Below are positions 43,224 through 52,495 of a stretch of 64,000 nt of DNA, one piece after another. Source of the stretch: Pseudomonadota bacterium (GTDB taxonomy: Bacteria; Desulfobacterota; Syntrophobacteria; Syntrophobacterales; Syntrophobacteraceae). Position numbers and translations under genes: made by a program. The stretch is taken from the NCBI GenBank assembly GCA_023416335.1, contig JAEZHY010000068.1:1-64000 (forward strand). Reading direction: 5' to 3'. Numbering within the stretch: the stretch's first letter is position 1; each line of letters opens with the position of its first letter. Below the pieces are notes generated by a model. The model searched no databases. It had not been told where the DNA came from and was given only the letters and a program-made list of their open reading frames with translations.

Positions 43224-45102
43224 AAAACACTCCAGATCATGGTTAATAAAAGCCCTGCTCCTGCTTATTGCAGTCGTGTTCACTGCCTGGGGCGGGTACT
43301 CGTACAATTCCCGGCATGAATTGGAGATCGCCAAAGTCGGGGAACACTATATCACCATTGCGGAACACAACAATGCGATCAGCAACATGACCGAGGCATA
43401 CCGCCGCCAGTTCGGAGGAGCCTTCTCGGACGATCTGCTGCGGAAGCTGAACATACGGCAGCAGGCGCTCCAGGCCCTCATCGAACATTATCTCGTCATC
43501 AAAGGGGCAAGCGAGCTGGGGCTTACGGCAACGACCGAAGAAGTACAGCGCAGGATTCTCGATATTCCCGTTTTTCAGGACCAGGGCAAGTTCGACATGA
43601 AACGGTACGAGGGGTTTCTGCACAATCAACGCATGACGCCGGAACAATTCGAGCAGGAGATGGCCCAGCAGATCACGTCGATGAAAGTTGAGAATTTCAT
43701 CCGCGGCAGGGCCGTCGTCACGGCAGATGAGATCCAGCTCGAGCATCACTTCAATAACGACCAGGTCAAGGTAGCCTATATAGTCGTCGATCCGAAGTCA
43801 CTCGAAAGCCAGGTTGCGGTAGACGATTCCGCTCTCCAAGAGTTTCATAAAAAGAACCAGAACAGGTACATGGAACCCGAAAAGCGGCAAATCGCCTATG
43901 TTCTTCTGAATACGGACGATCTGGCAAAGGACGTCGCCGTAACCGATGCCGAGATCAAGGCATACTATGACGACAACCTGCGTCAGTATGAACACGAGAA
44001 GGAAGTGCGCGCTCAGCATATACTCTTCAAACTGAAACCGGACGCCACTCCGGAGGAAGTGGAAAAAGTGCGCGCCGAAGCCCTCAAGGTGCAGGAAGAA
44101 GCAAAGAAGGGCAAGGATTTCTCGGAACTGGCAAAGAAATATTCCCAGGATGAAGGATCCGCAAGCAAGGGCGGAGAATTGGGTTTCTTCACGTCCAAGA
44201 AGATGCAACCATCCTTCTCTGCTGCAGCGTTTGCAATGAATGCCGGAGATATCAGCGACCTGGTGCGCACTCCCTTCGGATTCCACATAATCAAGGTTGA
44301 GGAAGTCCGTCCTGAAAGGACCGCCCCGCTGGAAGAGGTTAAGGGCGATATAGAGAAATCCCTGAAGTATGAGAAGGCGAAGGACACTGCCTACGCCAAG
44401 GTACGCGACCTGAGGGACCTGGCCTACGCACGCAAGGACATCGGCAAGGCAGCCCAGGAACTCAAGCTGCAGGTAACCGGTCCGGAATGGATCCAGCAGG
44501 CGCCCGATCAGCCCGACTCCGGTCCGTTCCCCCCGCAGGTCAAGGCCAAGATCTTCGAACTCGGACAGGACGATATCAGCGATATCATAGAAACCCCTAA
44601 AGGTATGGCGGTCGCCCAGCTCAAGTCCATACAGAAGCCGCAGCCGATCCCCTTCGAGAAAGTGAAGGACAAGGTGACGAGCGATTACAGGACAGAGCAG
44701 TCTGAGGTACTCGCACAGAAGAAAGCCGCCGAGATACTTGCTCAGGCAAAGGAGAAGGGCAGCCTGGCCGAGATCGCCAAGGCCCAGAACTTGAATCTGA
44801 GACAGAGCGAATCCTTTTCCCGACAGAACCCGGATAAGGATTTGAAACTGCTTCAGGGCGAGAACCTCAACAGAGTTTTCGGCCTGCAGGAATCGAAGCC
44901 TTTCCCGGAAGCCCCGCTCGAACTCGGCAACCGCTACGTGGTTTGCCAGCTGCAGGGCAAAACCCCGGCCGCCCAACCCACGCCGGAAGAGTCCTCCACT
45001 ATCTCGGCCCAGCTCCTGAGGCAGAAACAGGCGGGCCTGTGGGAAGCCTGGCTCACGGAAATGCGCAAGAAAACCAAGATCGAATTTTTTAAAGAGGTTT
45101 GA
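43207..45102 (+). CDS. PpiD-type periplasmic peptidyl-prolyl isomerase/chaperone
   Basis: The 631-residue protein is anchored by one N-terminal helix (about 14-30, [18 protein letters not shown]). It carries a SurA-N-like chaperone domain (about 35-200) and a parvulin rotamase domain (about 280-375) with [36 protein letters not shown] and [13 protein letters not shown] long helical C-terminal region follows. It helps newly secreted proteins fold at the Sec exit. The ATG at 43207 sits just after a GGAGG site. It is the last gene before a repeat-filled gap. Confidence 0.87.
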   Translation: MLDFVRKHSRSWLIKALLLLIAVVFTAWGGYSYNSRHELEIAKVGEHYITIAEHNNAISNMTEAYRRQFGGAFSDDLLRKLNIRQQALQALIEHYLVIKGASELGLTATTEEVQRRILDIPVFQDQGKFDMKRYEGFLHNQRMTPEQFEQEMAQQITSMKVENFIRGRAVVTADEIQLEHHFNNDQVKVAYIVVDPKSLESQVAVDDSALQEFHKKNQNRYMEPEKRQIAYVLLNTDDLAKDVAVTDAEIKAYYDDNLRQYEHEKEVRAQHILFKLKPDATPEEVEKVRAEALKVQEEAKKGKDFSELAKKYSQDEGSASKGGELGFFTSKKMQPSFSAAAFAMNAGDISDLVRTPFGFHIIKVEEVRPERTAPLEEVKGDIEKSLKYEKAKDTAYAKVRDLRDLAYARKDIGKAAQELKLQVTGPEWIQQAPDQPDSGPFPPQVKAKIFELGQDDISDIIETPKGMAVAQLKSIQKPQPIPFEKVKDKVTSDYRTEQSEVLAQKKAAEILAQAKEKGSLAEIAKAQNLNLRQSESFSRQNPDKDLKLLQGENLNRVFGLQESKPFPEAPLELGNRYVVCQLQGKTPAAQPTPEESSTISAQLLRQKQAGLWEAWLTEMRKKTKIEFFKEV

Positions 45103-45159
45103 CCTCTCAGCCTCTCAACAATTCCATCCCTCCGCTCCTCTCAGAGCGGGGGGATGTCC

Positions 45160-45646
45160 CGCTGGTTCCCAAGCTCCGGCAGCTTTTGCCCAAATCATCG
45201 CGACAGCCCCGAATGACTCGTAGAGCCCAGCCTCGTCATTCCGGTCCTTCTCTTCGATCAGGACAAGTTCACCTTGGAAACCAGGCTTCCAAGACGGATC
45301 AATCGCGAATTCAAGACCTTAGAAACCCTGGTTCCCGGCTCAAAAGCACTGCCGTGATGACGGGATTGGGGGCTCCGTCGAAAAATGCCTGCGAACCAGA
45401 TCCATCTCCATTTGGAAGACATCAAAATGTGAACGGTGAGAGGCGTAGGGTGGGCACAGAGCTTTATAGTGCCCACCGTCCGTCCTCCCCGATTGGAGGG
45501 GGAATGGCGCTCATCGGGATTGCCGGACGGTGGGCAACCAAAATACCGGACCGCGCTTCGCTTCCCCACCCTTCATAGAATCTACCCGGCTCCGCTCCCC
45601 AATCATCAGTCCCATCCGTCGCGGCACGGTTTCCCGACCGTGCCGC
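45160..45646. repeat. Mosaic intergenic repeat, full-length composite copy 2, plus hairpin modules
   Basis: Bases 45160-45415 align with 22262-22513. They are followed by GTAGGGTGGGCACAGAGC with TAGTGCCCACCGTCC (45447-45482) and GGACGGTGGGCAACC at 45524. A perfect 10-bp stem lies at 45621-45646 (GCGGCACGGT, loop TTCCCG, ACCGTGCCGC). No gene is seen in the 702-bp gap 45103-45804. Confidence 0.8.
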
Positions 45647-45804
45647 TTCTGCTAACGCCCGGTATTGGCGGGCACGGAAATTTTTCTCAGTCGATTCTTC
45701 CACTTACCTATAAATCGGCCCACAGCGCCGTTTCACGATCCATTGAAGAGCTATTGGCACCTGCTTACTTTTCACCAAGCGAAATTAAGTGAAAGGAGAT
45801 TGCG

Positions 45805-46371
45805 ATGAGAAAATTTTATCCAGTACTAATTTTTCTCGCTATCCTTGTCATGGCTCTACCCGCGAGAGCCGAAGATCGAGTCCCCCCGGACGCCCAGGTA
45901 AAGAACGCCGATTGTCCTGTTCAAAAAGTTGAGAATCCGGCGTTCGAGGCAGCTTTGTACCCTGTCCGGCAGGTGCCCGGAAACGAATGGGTTGCTTTTC
46001 GGCTGACGATCCGGAACAAATCGGACAAGCCTTTGACCCTGGTGTGGGATGAAACCCGCTACATGCGTAAAGGCAAGGAAGCCGGCGGATTCCGATTCGA
46101 AAACGAACCTTTCGGCAACAAAGTTGAAGCACGGCAACCCCAAGATATTCCTCCCGGGACCACTTTCTCGAAGGTGATCTGGCCTGCATCCCGCTTCTTC
46201 GACGGCGGCAAGGATATGGGCTGGTTCATCATCCCGATGACGACCGGTGAAGGCGAACAGGGAATCAGGCTCACCCTCAAATCTGACGGCAGGGACCTGC
46301 AAGAGGCGCTTGCATTGAACATCGACAGCCAGGTCCAGGTTTGCGGTATCGTACCCAACAGGCGCGGGTAA
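45805..46371 (+). CDS. Secreted protein of unknown function
   Basis: The 188-residue protein has a clear Sec signal peptide (FYPVLIFLAILVMALPARA, cleavage after ARAEDR suggested). The mature part is beta-rich, with an immunoglobulin-like pattern of alternating strands (WVAFRLTIRNKSDKPLTLVWDE is an example of strand-turn-strand). Two Cys could pair (residues about 37 and 182). An AAAGGAGA site precedes the ATG. It is monocistronic, with repeat DNA before it and a terminator after it. Confidence 0.75.
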   Translation: MRKFYPVLIFLAILVMALPARAEDRVPPDAQVKNADCPVQKVENPAFEAALYPVRQVPGNEWVAFRLTIRNKSDKPLTLVWDETRYMRKGKEAGGFRFENEPFGNKVEARQPQDIPPGTTFSKVIWPASRFFDGGKDMGWFIIPMTTGEGEQGIRLTLKSDGRDLQEALALNIDSQVQVCGIVPNRRG

Positions 46372-46397
46372 GCGATAACCGGGGCTCGTGCAGCACA

Positions 46398-46430
46398 CTG
46401 GAGGCGGTCCGAAAGGATCGCCTCCAGTTT
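46398..46430 (+). terminator. Hairpin terminator
   Basis: CTGGAGGCGGTCC (46398-46410) and GGATCGCCTCCAG (46415-46427) form a 13-bp stem with a GAAA tetraloop and a TTT start to the tail. Confidence 0.75.
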
Positions 46431-46637
46431 CCTTTCGGGGGGTGGCGTGGTCGGGAAACCACGCCACAACTCGTAGATAGTAAAACCTCACATAATTCCG
46501 GCCGCGCCATAACACGGCAGCAGACACCTTCAGTTCACTGCTCGCATCCCTCCTCGCTCACCGCATCCCCTTTGAGACAGCAAGAAAGACATGTATAATT
46601 CTAATTTCTGCTGAAACCTCATTGGAGCCGGAAGCAA

Positions 46638-47036
46638 ATGGCGGGACGGGCTTATCTTCAGTTTTTCGTTATCGGAATTTACATCCTGGCGATGGGACTC
46701 CTGGGGCATGCTCTCGGCCTCGAGGGATTTCTCATGTTCTTCTCTCTGTTTGCCCCTGTGAACCTGCTCGTCCTTCTTGCCTCTTTGATCCTGATTGTCC
46801 TTGCCGTCTGCAATTCTGTACGGCTGAATCCGCGCAACCCGATTCTGCTGCTACTTGCCGTCCTGGTACCGCTTTTTGGCCTGCTCGGCCTCAACAATAT
46901 CTTTTTCTTTTTCGATCCCCTGGTCCTGCCCCACCCGATAATAGTTAAGACCGGCATCCTCTTTGGGCTTTTCTGTGCCGGAACTGCCGTGACAGGTTAC
47001 TGCGTGGCTCTTTTCAGGAAAACCAAAGATCGATAA
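46638..47036 (+). CDS. Four-helix membrane protein, function unknown
   Basis: The 132-residue, strongly hydrophobic protein has four predicted helices (about 7-27, 30-58, 68-92 and 102-124). A short charged tail (RKTKDR) suggests the C-terminus is cytosolic. No family motif is visible. It lies 55 bp before mutY on the same strand and may share its transcript. Confidence 0.65.
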   Translation: MAGRAYLQFFVIGIYILAMGLLGHALGLEGFLMFFSLFAPVNLLVLLASLILIVLAVCNSVRLNPRNPILLLLAVLVPLFGLLGLNNIFFFFDPLVLPHPIIVKTGILFGLFCAGTAVTGYCVALFRKTKDR

Positions 47037-47091
47037 AATCCCCGCGTGTTTTGTTTCCCAACTTTGTTACCAGGAATATCAGGCAGCCTCT

Positions 47092-48249
47092 ATGCGTTCC
47101 AACAAGAATTCCGGCCCGGATCGGGCTGTTTCCGAAAATGTGCGCTCGACCCTCCGGGAGGGCCTGCTTAGGTGGTACCGGGAAAATGGAAGGGACCTGC
47201 CCTGGCGAAAGAGCTACATCCCTTATCAGGTGTGGATCTCAGAGATCATGCTGCAGCAGACCCAGATAAAAACGATGCTGCCCTACTTTTTCCGCTGGAT
47301 GGAGAGGTTCCCCCATCCGGCCGCCATCGCGGAGGCAAGTGAGGACGAAATCCTTCGGCACTGGGAGGGGCTTGGCTATTATGCACGGGCCAAAAACATT
47401 CAAAAAGCGGCCCGGCTTATGGTTTCGGAGCATGGTGGGAACCTGCCTTCAGATTTCGAATCCGTGCGCAAGCTCCCGGGGGTCGGTCAATACACGGCCG
47501 GAGCCATCATGAGCTTTGCATTCAATGCAGATTTCCCGGCGGCGGACGCAAACGCGGCCCGCATTCTCGCCAGGATCTTCGATATCTCGATTCCTTCGGA
47601 TTGCAAGGAATTTCGAAATGCAGTGTGGTATTATGCAACCGATATTCTCCCGAAGGGGCGTTCGCGGGATTTCAATCAGGCCCTCATGGATTTCGGATCC
47701 ATGGTCTGCTCCCCGCGGGGACCTCTTTGCGGCGGATGCCCGATTGCATCCTGCTGTGAAAGCATGAGACTCGGGGTCGCGGAAGCCAGGCCCGTGAACA
47801 GAGCAAAGAAGACCGTCACGAACGTGGACAGGGCAATCGGGATATGCATCGGAAAGGGTGAGGTCCTCCTGAGGAAACGACCTGCACAGGGCCTTATGCC
47901 CAACCTCTGGGAATTTCCGGGAGGAGAGGCCCGGTCCGGCGAAAGTCCCGAAGAAGCGCTCAGGCGTGCGTGGCATGAGGAATTCGGCGCGGAACCCGGG
48001 CAACTCGAAAAGCTGGCCGTCATCAAGCACTCGCACACGTCATTTCGGGTAACCCTCCACGTCTTTCTTTGTAATACTTTTCCCCGCGAGATGCGGGGCC
48101 TCACGAGCCGCGTGCGGCTGATCCCGGCGGCCGACCTGGACAGTCTGGCCTTCCCTTCGGCACACCGCAAAGCGATCCGCGATCTTGCCGAAAAACGGCC
48201 GGAACTGTTCTCCATCCGCCCATCCAATAAAATCCTCCTGCCTCTTTAA
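47092..48249 (+). CDS. mutY: A/G-specific adenine DNA glycosylase
   Basis: The protein removes adenine mispaired with 8-oxoguanine. The 385-residue protein has the HhH-GPD fold with LPWRKSYIPYQVWISEIMLQQ (catalytic Glu), LPGVGQYTAGAI and DANAARIL (catalytic Asp). The 4Fe-4S loop is CSPRGPLCGGCPIASCC. A C-terminal NUDIX-like domain (about 240-365, NLWEFPGGEARSGESPEEAL) recognises 8-oxoG. Its end overlaps an out-of-frame upstream extension of the next gene only. Confidence 0.93.
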   Translation: MRSNKNSGPDRAVSENVRSTLREGLLRWYRENGRDLPWRKSYIPYQVWISEIMLQQTQIKTMLPYFFRWMERFPHPAAIAEASEDEILRHWEGLGYYARAKNIQKAARLMVSEHGGNLPSDFESVRKLPGVGQYTAGAIMSFAFNADFPAADANAARILARIFDISIPSDCKEFRNAVWYYATDILPKGRSRDFNQALMDFGSMVCSPRGPLCGGCPIASCCESMRLGVAEARPVNRAKKTVTNVDRAIGICIGKGEVLLRKRPAQGLMPNLWEFPGGEARSGESPEEALRRAWHEEFGAEPGQLEKLAVIKHSHTSFRVTLHVFLCNTFPREMRGLTSRVRLIPAADLDSLAFPSAHRKAIRDLAEKRPELFSIRPSNKILLPL

Positions 48250-48316
48250 AAATCGCGTCAGGAGGATGATCTTTTCCGAATGTTTGCAATGCGTCAAATT
48301 CTCACAGGAGGTCCCA

Positions 48317-48982
48317 ATGCAGATCACAAGCGAGATTTTCCAGGTCGGGGGCGGCTTCATGACATCTCCCGAAGACGCTGCGATTTACCTGGTCAGGTTC
48401 GGAGGAGAGTCGGCGCTGGTAGACTCCGGGTGCGGCAATGCGGATGACAAATTGATCGAAAACATCAGGAAATCCGGAACGGACCCACTGAAAATAAAAT
48501 ACCTATTGATTACGCATTGTCATTTCGATCACACAGGGGGTGCCTGCGAACTGCAAAAGAGACTTGGTTTCGAAATCATCGCACACGAACTGGATGCAAA
48601 ATACCTGGAATCGGGCGACAACGGGGTGACCGCCGCGAGTTGGTACGGCGCCTGCCTGAGCCCGTTTCATGTAGACCGAAAGCTTGCAGGCGCTCGTGAA
48701 GAGATTTTGCTCGGCGGCAGGAAGATCGAAGCAATCCATATTCCGGGGCACTCACCGGGATCGGTGGTTTATCTGACCGAATCGGACGGCCGCAAAGTCC
48801 TGTTTGCCCAGGACGTACACGGTCCGCTCGACCCGAGTTTCCTGTCAAATCGCAAGGACTACATGAAAAGCCTCGAACTGCTTCTGGATATCGATGTGGA
48901 CATACTGTGCGAAGGCCACTTCGGAGTTTACCGGGGCAAGAATGAGGTGTCGGAATTCATTCGACAGTTTCTGAGGCCTTGA
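48317..48982 (+). CDS. Metallo-beta-lactamase fold hydrolase
   Basis: The 221-residue protein has the MBL zinc motif THCHFDHTGG near 65, a later His in HIPGHSPGSV and an Asp in LFAQDVHGPL, then CEGHFGVYRG. This is a glyoxalase-II/hydrolase-like arrangement with no substrate clue. The ATG at 48317 has an AGGAGG site; the open frame to 48185 overlaps mutY and is rejected. It is convergent with the hybrid kinase gene, with a 39-bp gap and no clear terminator. Confidence 0.87.
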   Translation: MQITSEIFQVGGGFMTSPEDAAIYLVRFGGESALVDSGCGNADDKLIENIRKSGTDPLKIKYLLITHCHFDHTGGACELQKRLGFEIIAHELDAKYLESGDNGVTAASWYGACLSPFHVDRKLAGAREEILLGGRKIEAIHIPGHSPGSVVYLTESDGRKVLFAQDVHGPLDPSFLSNRKDYMKSLELLLDIDVDILCEGHFGVYRGKNEVSEFIRQFLRP

Positions 48983-49021
48983 ATCCGGCAAGAATGGAAC
49001 CCCCGATAGGGAGAAGGCTCT

Positions 49022-52000
49022 TCAATTCCCGTTCGAAGTCGGATTGAGAATTTTACTGATCGTCTCGGCCAGTTGCCTGAAAGCTACCGGCTTTGCGATG
49101 CATTCTTTGATACCCGCCGTTTTCGCTGCGGATTCATCGATCTCTTCGGCAAACCCAGAACAGAGGATTATGGGGGTATCTTTTCTGATCTTAAGGATCT
49201 CACCGGCCAGTTCGATTCCGGTCATATGCGGCATGGTCTGATCGGTTATCACGAGATCATACGTTTCCGGCCTGCTTTTGAAAACCTCCAGCGCATCCGC
49301 ACTCCTGACCCTGGCGGTGACCTCATAGCCCAACCGGCTCAACATCATCATCAACATCCCGACCAGGATTTCTTCATCATCCACGACCAGGATGTTTCCT
49401 TCTCCCCCGGGCAGAGGGGCATCATCTTCAGCCGGCAGCGATTCCGGGTCTGCGCACATCGGAAGCAAAACATGAAAAGTCGCACCCTGATCCGGTTCGC
49501 TGAACACGGAAATCGCCCCCCGGAGACTTTTCACGATTCCATACACAACGGCAAGTCCAAGACCTGTCCCTTCGGACCCTTTCGTGGTGAAATACGGGTC
49601 GAAAATTCGGCGTTTGACGGTTTCATCCATCCCGTGGCCCGTATCGGAAACGGTTAGCTGCAGGTATGGCCCCTCTTTCAGGTCCTTCTGCCAACCCCGG
49701 TCGTTTGCCTCGACATAAGCTCCGGCCAAAGCGATTCGGAGGATACCCCCTTTTTCGCGCATTGCATGAGCGGCATTTGTGTACAGATTCAAGAGCACCT
49801 GATGAATCTGCGAGGGATCGGACAAGACAGTGACCGTGTGCATGTCGGGATCGATTCTTTGCTGGATTTCGATTGTAGAAGGGAAAGACGACCGGACCAA
49901 CTTGATTGTTTCTTTCACCAGGAGGCTGACTTGTACAGGCTTAAGTTCACGATCGGTTTTGCGACTGAAGGTCAGTATTTGCCTTACAAGCCCCTTGGCA
50001 CGATTCGCGGAGAGAAGTATCTGCTTGAGAAAATGGTGCAGGCTCGATCCTTCCTGAACCATTTGCATGGACATCTCCGCAAAGCCGATGATTGGAAACA
50101 GGATATTGTTGAAGTCATGAGCAATCCCCCTGGCCAATGTACCGATTGCTTCCAGCTTTTGCGACTGGATAAGGATCGACTCGAGGGTCTTCCGGTTTGT
50201 AATGTCCTCCACATTTCCTTCGATGCCGGCGATTCGGCCCTTATTGTCGCGGATGATCCGGGCGCTAAGGATCAACCATGCCGTAGAATCGTTTTTTCTC
50301 AAGACCTGGACTTCGAATTCCCGAACTACTTGAGATTGCCGCAAAAGGCCGACCAGTTCCACATAGGATTCCGGTTCTCTGAAAATTTCCCGCACATCGC
50401 GAATCGATTCGATCAGTTCTTCCGGGGAATCATACCCGAGAATTCCGGCGCATGCCGGATTGGCGCCGATCAGGCGCCCTTCGGGAGACACCTGGAAAAT
50501 ACCCATGATCGCATTTTCAAAAATGCCCCTGTAATTCCGTTCTGCAAGCACAAGGGCTTCTTCCATGTGCCTTCTGTCGGTAACATCGCGAATGGATTCG
50601 ATAGCGCCGGTGATATTGCCTTTGGAGTCGCGCAGCACGCTTGCGGTTCCCACGAGATAAACCTCACCGCCTCCGAGTGCCGGCATGTATGCCTCACCGC
50701 ATAGCACCGTGTCTTTCCTGTCAATTCTGACATACTGCGCTTCCGCATCTTCATGCGGATCGAAGACCAGGTCCACGAGTATTGGGCGTTTTTTGCCGTA
50801 GAACGGGATCGCATACTCGTAGTCGCCCTTTCCCAGGATATCCGCCGCCCTCACCCCTGTCATTTCCTCCACAGCCTTGTTCCAGGCTATCACTTTACCT
50901 TCCCTATCGATAACGAATGTAGGATCGGGCAGGAAATTAATTATGTTGACGAGCTGCTGCCTGGATTCCCTGAGCGCTTCCTCCTTCCGCTTCAGTTCCG
51001 AGGTGTCGCGAACCGTTTCGATACTTCCCGTCCGATTGCCGTCAACATCGAAAAGGGGCGCTGCAACCGCTAAGATGTATGCGCCTCTGCCGCCGTAAAC
51101 CTGCGGAGCGAAAGTCTCGGCACAAAGATTTGAACCCTTTTGCTTCACGTAATGATATTTCGATTCCAGCTGTTTGTCCGGACCGTCGAGCAGATCGATC
51201 AGAGATTTCCGCTGTTCGCCGTAGAATAAAGCACAGCATTCGTCGCTCTTCCGCCCGATTACTTCCTGCTTCCCAACCCCGGTCATCTCCTCCATAGCCC
51301 GGTTCCAGGCGATAATTCTCATGTCCCTGTCGACAACAAAAGTACTGTCCGGGAGAAAATCGATGACGTCATTTAACTGTTGATTTGCAGAGGTCAGGGC
51401 CTGACTGGTCGTGTACAGGTCTGTTTCGTCTTCGATGGTTTCCACGGCCCCGATCAATTCTCCCCGGGATCCCCTGATGGCGGCAGCCGTTCCCCGCAGC
51501 CATTTGTTCCTGACAACCGGGGAAAACCCGGAGGTCTCATATGCGCCTTCGAGCAGCTTTGATCCTTCGCACCTGCCGTACCATGTCGAAATCATCGCGA
51601 TGCTTCCGCTAACGAGCAAGTCCGCCAAACACGGCCGTCTTTCCGGGTGGAACGCTTTCCAGTGATTGCGGGTGCCTACAACCTCCTCCACCTTGATGCC
51701 GCTGAGTCCTTCGAGGGCTTTGTTCCAGAGCAAAACCTGATGACGCTCGTTGATCACGAAAGTTGGTATCGGGGAGTCTTGTACTGCGGAGTATAGCCGC
51801 CGATCAATCATATGATCCGGGAACGTCAGGGATACGGCATCTGATGTATTTTCAAAGAGAATCCTATCCTGCTCGTCTCTCCCTTTCCGGTCATGTTCAA
51901 TCCGGATGCGTCTCGTACCTTTCCTGGTAAATGAGAGAGTATCGTTTCGGAAATAAGAAAGAATTCCGATGCCGAAGAGGAGAATTGCAGCCGCCGACAG

Positions 52001-52099
52001 CCATTTGTTGCTGCCGAGGTCATTGTAAGCAATCCATAGACAAACACAGCCAAGCAATGTCAAAATCGATTGAACCAAAAGAATCCATATATGATTCAT
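49022..52099 (-). CDS. PAS-rich hybrid sensor histidine kinase with C-terminal receiver
   Basis: The 1025-residue protein starts with two membrane helices (about 4-50). It then has three PAS domains of one recognisable type (about 105-235, 240-375 and 375-510; motif FLPDxTFVxDRxxxxIAWNxA) and a fourth PAS (about 520-645). A HisKA domain with IAHDFNNILFPI follows near 665. The HATPase domain has NLYTNAAHAM, DTGHGMDE and GTGLGLAVVYG. A receiver (about 895-1015) has VVDDEE and LVITDQTMP. The phosphate presumably goes to the internal receiver first. The sigma-54 regulator at 55.4 kb is a candidate partner. Confidence 0.9.
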   Translation of the reverse strand: MNHIWILLVQSILTLLGCVCLWIAYNDLGSNKWLSAAAILLFGIGILSYFRNDTLSFTRKGTRRIRIEHDRKGRDEQDRILFENTSDAVSLTFPDHMIDRRLYSAVQDSPIPTFVINERHQVLLWNKALEGLSGIKVEEVVGTRNHWKAFHPERRPCLADLLVSGSIAMISTWYGRCEGSKLLEGAYETSGFSPVVRNKWLRGTAAAIRGSRGELIGAVETIEDETDLYTTSQALTSANQQLNDVIDFLPDSTFVVDRDMRIIAWNRAMEEMTGVGKQEVIGRKSDECCALFYGEQRKSLIDLLDGPDKQLESKYHYVKQKGSNLCAETFAPQVYGGRGAYILAVAAPLFDVDGNRTGSIETVRDTSELKRKEEALRESRQQLVNIINFLPDPTFVIDREGKVIAWNKAVEEMTGVRAADILGKGDYEYAIPFYGKKRPILVDLVFDPHEDAEAQYVRIDRKDTVLCGEAYMPALGGGEVYLVGTASVLRDSKGNITGAIESIRDVTDRRHMEEALVLAERNYRGIFENAIMGIFQVSPEGRLIGANPACAGILGYDSPEELIESIRDVREIFREPESYVELVGLLRQSQVVREFEVQVLRKNDSTAWLILSARIIRDNKGRIAGIEGNVEDITNRKTLESILIQSQKLEAIGTLARGIAHDFNNILFPIIGFAEMSMQMVQEGSSLHHFLKQILLSANRAKGLVRQILTFSRKTDRELKPVQVSLLVKETIKLVRSSFPSTIEIQQRIDPDMHTVTVLSDPSQIHQVLLNLYTNAAHAMREKGGILRIALAGAYVEANDRGWQKDLKEGPYLQLTVSDTGHGMDETVKRRIFDPYFTTKGSEGTGLGLAVVYGIVKSLRGAISVFSEPDQGATFHVLLPMCADPESLPAEDDAPLPGGEGNILVVDDEEILVGMLMMMLSRLGYEVTARVRSADALEVFKSRPETYDLVITDQTMPHMTGIELAGEILKIRKDTPIILCSGFAEEIDESAAKTAGIKECIAKPVAFRQLAETISKILNPTSNGN

Positions 52100-52495
52100 C
52101 CCCGTCTCCTCGGATCTTCATGCCTGAATTTCCTCAGGAAATACAGACCGCTGATCGAGCCTCCAAATAAGAAGGAGGGAACATTTTCTTCGATGTATCT
52201 GGGTGGGATTGTAATAATGAATTTGATCAATATCTTGCATAACAAAATGTTTCTGTTGATAAAATTATGTTATTTGCATGCTATACCTGACCTTAATACA
52301 AATTCAAGAAGATTTGCGTGTATTTAATTACTCTTCATCTAGATGCATTCAATAAAAAACCTACCGCGCAGCAGGTCGAGTATCGGTTATTGGACTTCCC
52401 TCTGCTCGTTACGGCTCTTCAACCTGAACATGGCGCGACCTTTCGACCGCGCCATGTTCAGCTTCTGCTCCAGGCACTCAGACCGATAGGGAATG
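52100..52495. other. 396-bp intergenic region with a 14-bp inverted repeat
   Basis: CTGAACATGGCGCG (52424-52437) and CGCGCCATGTTCAG (52448-52461) form a perfect 14-bp stem with a 10-base loop, 35 bp beyond the MCP stop on the minus strand. It is probably a transcript-end hairpin, though it lacks a good T-run. The rest is AT-rich with no gene seen. Confidence 0.6.

Noticed and set aside
43798..44976. 392-codon antisense frame over ppiD
   Set aside because: A shadow of the ppiD coding sequence. The parvulin motifs are on the plus strand.
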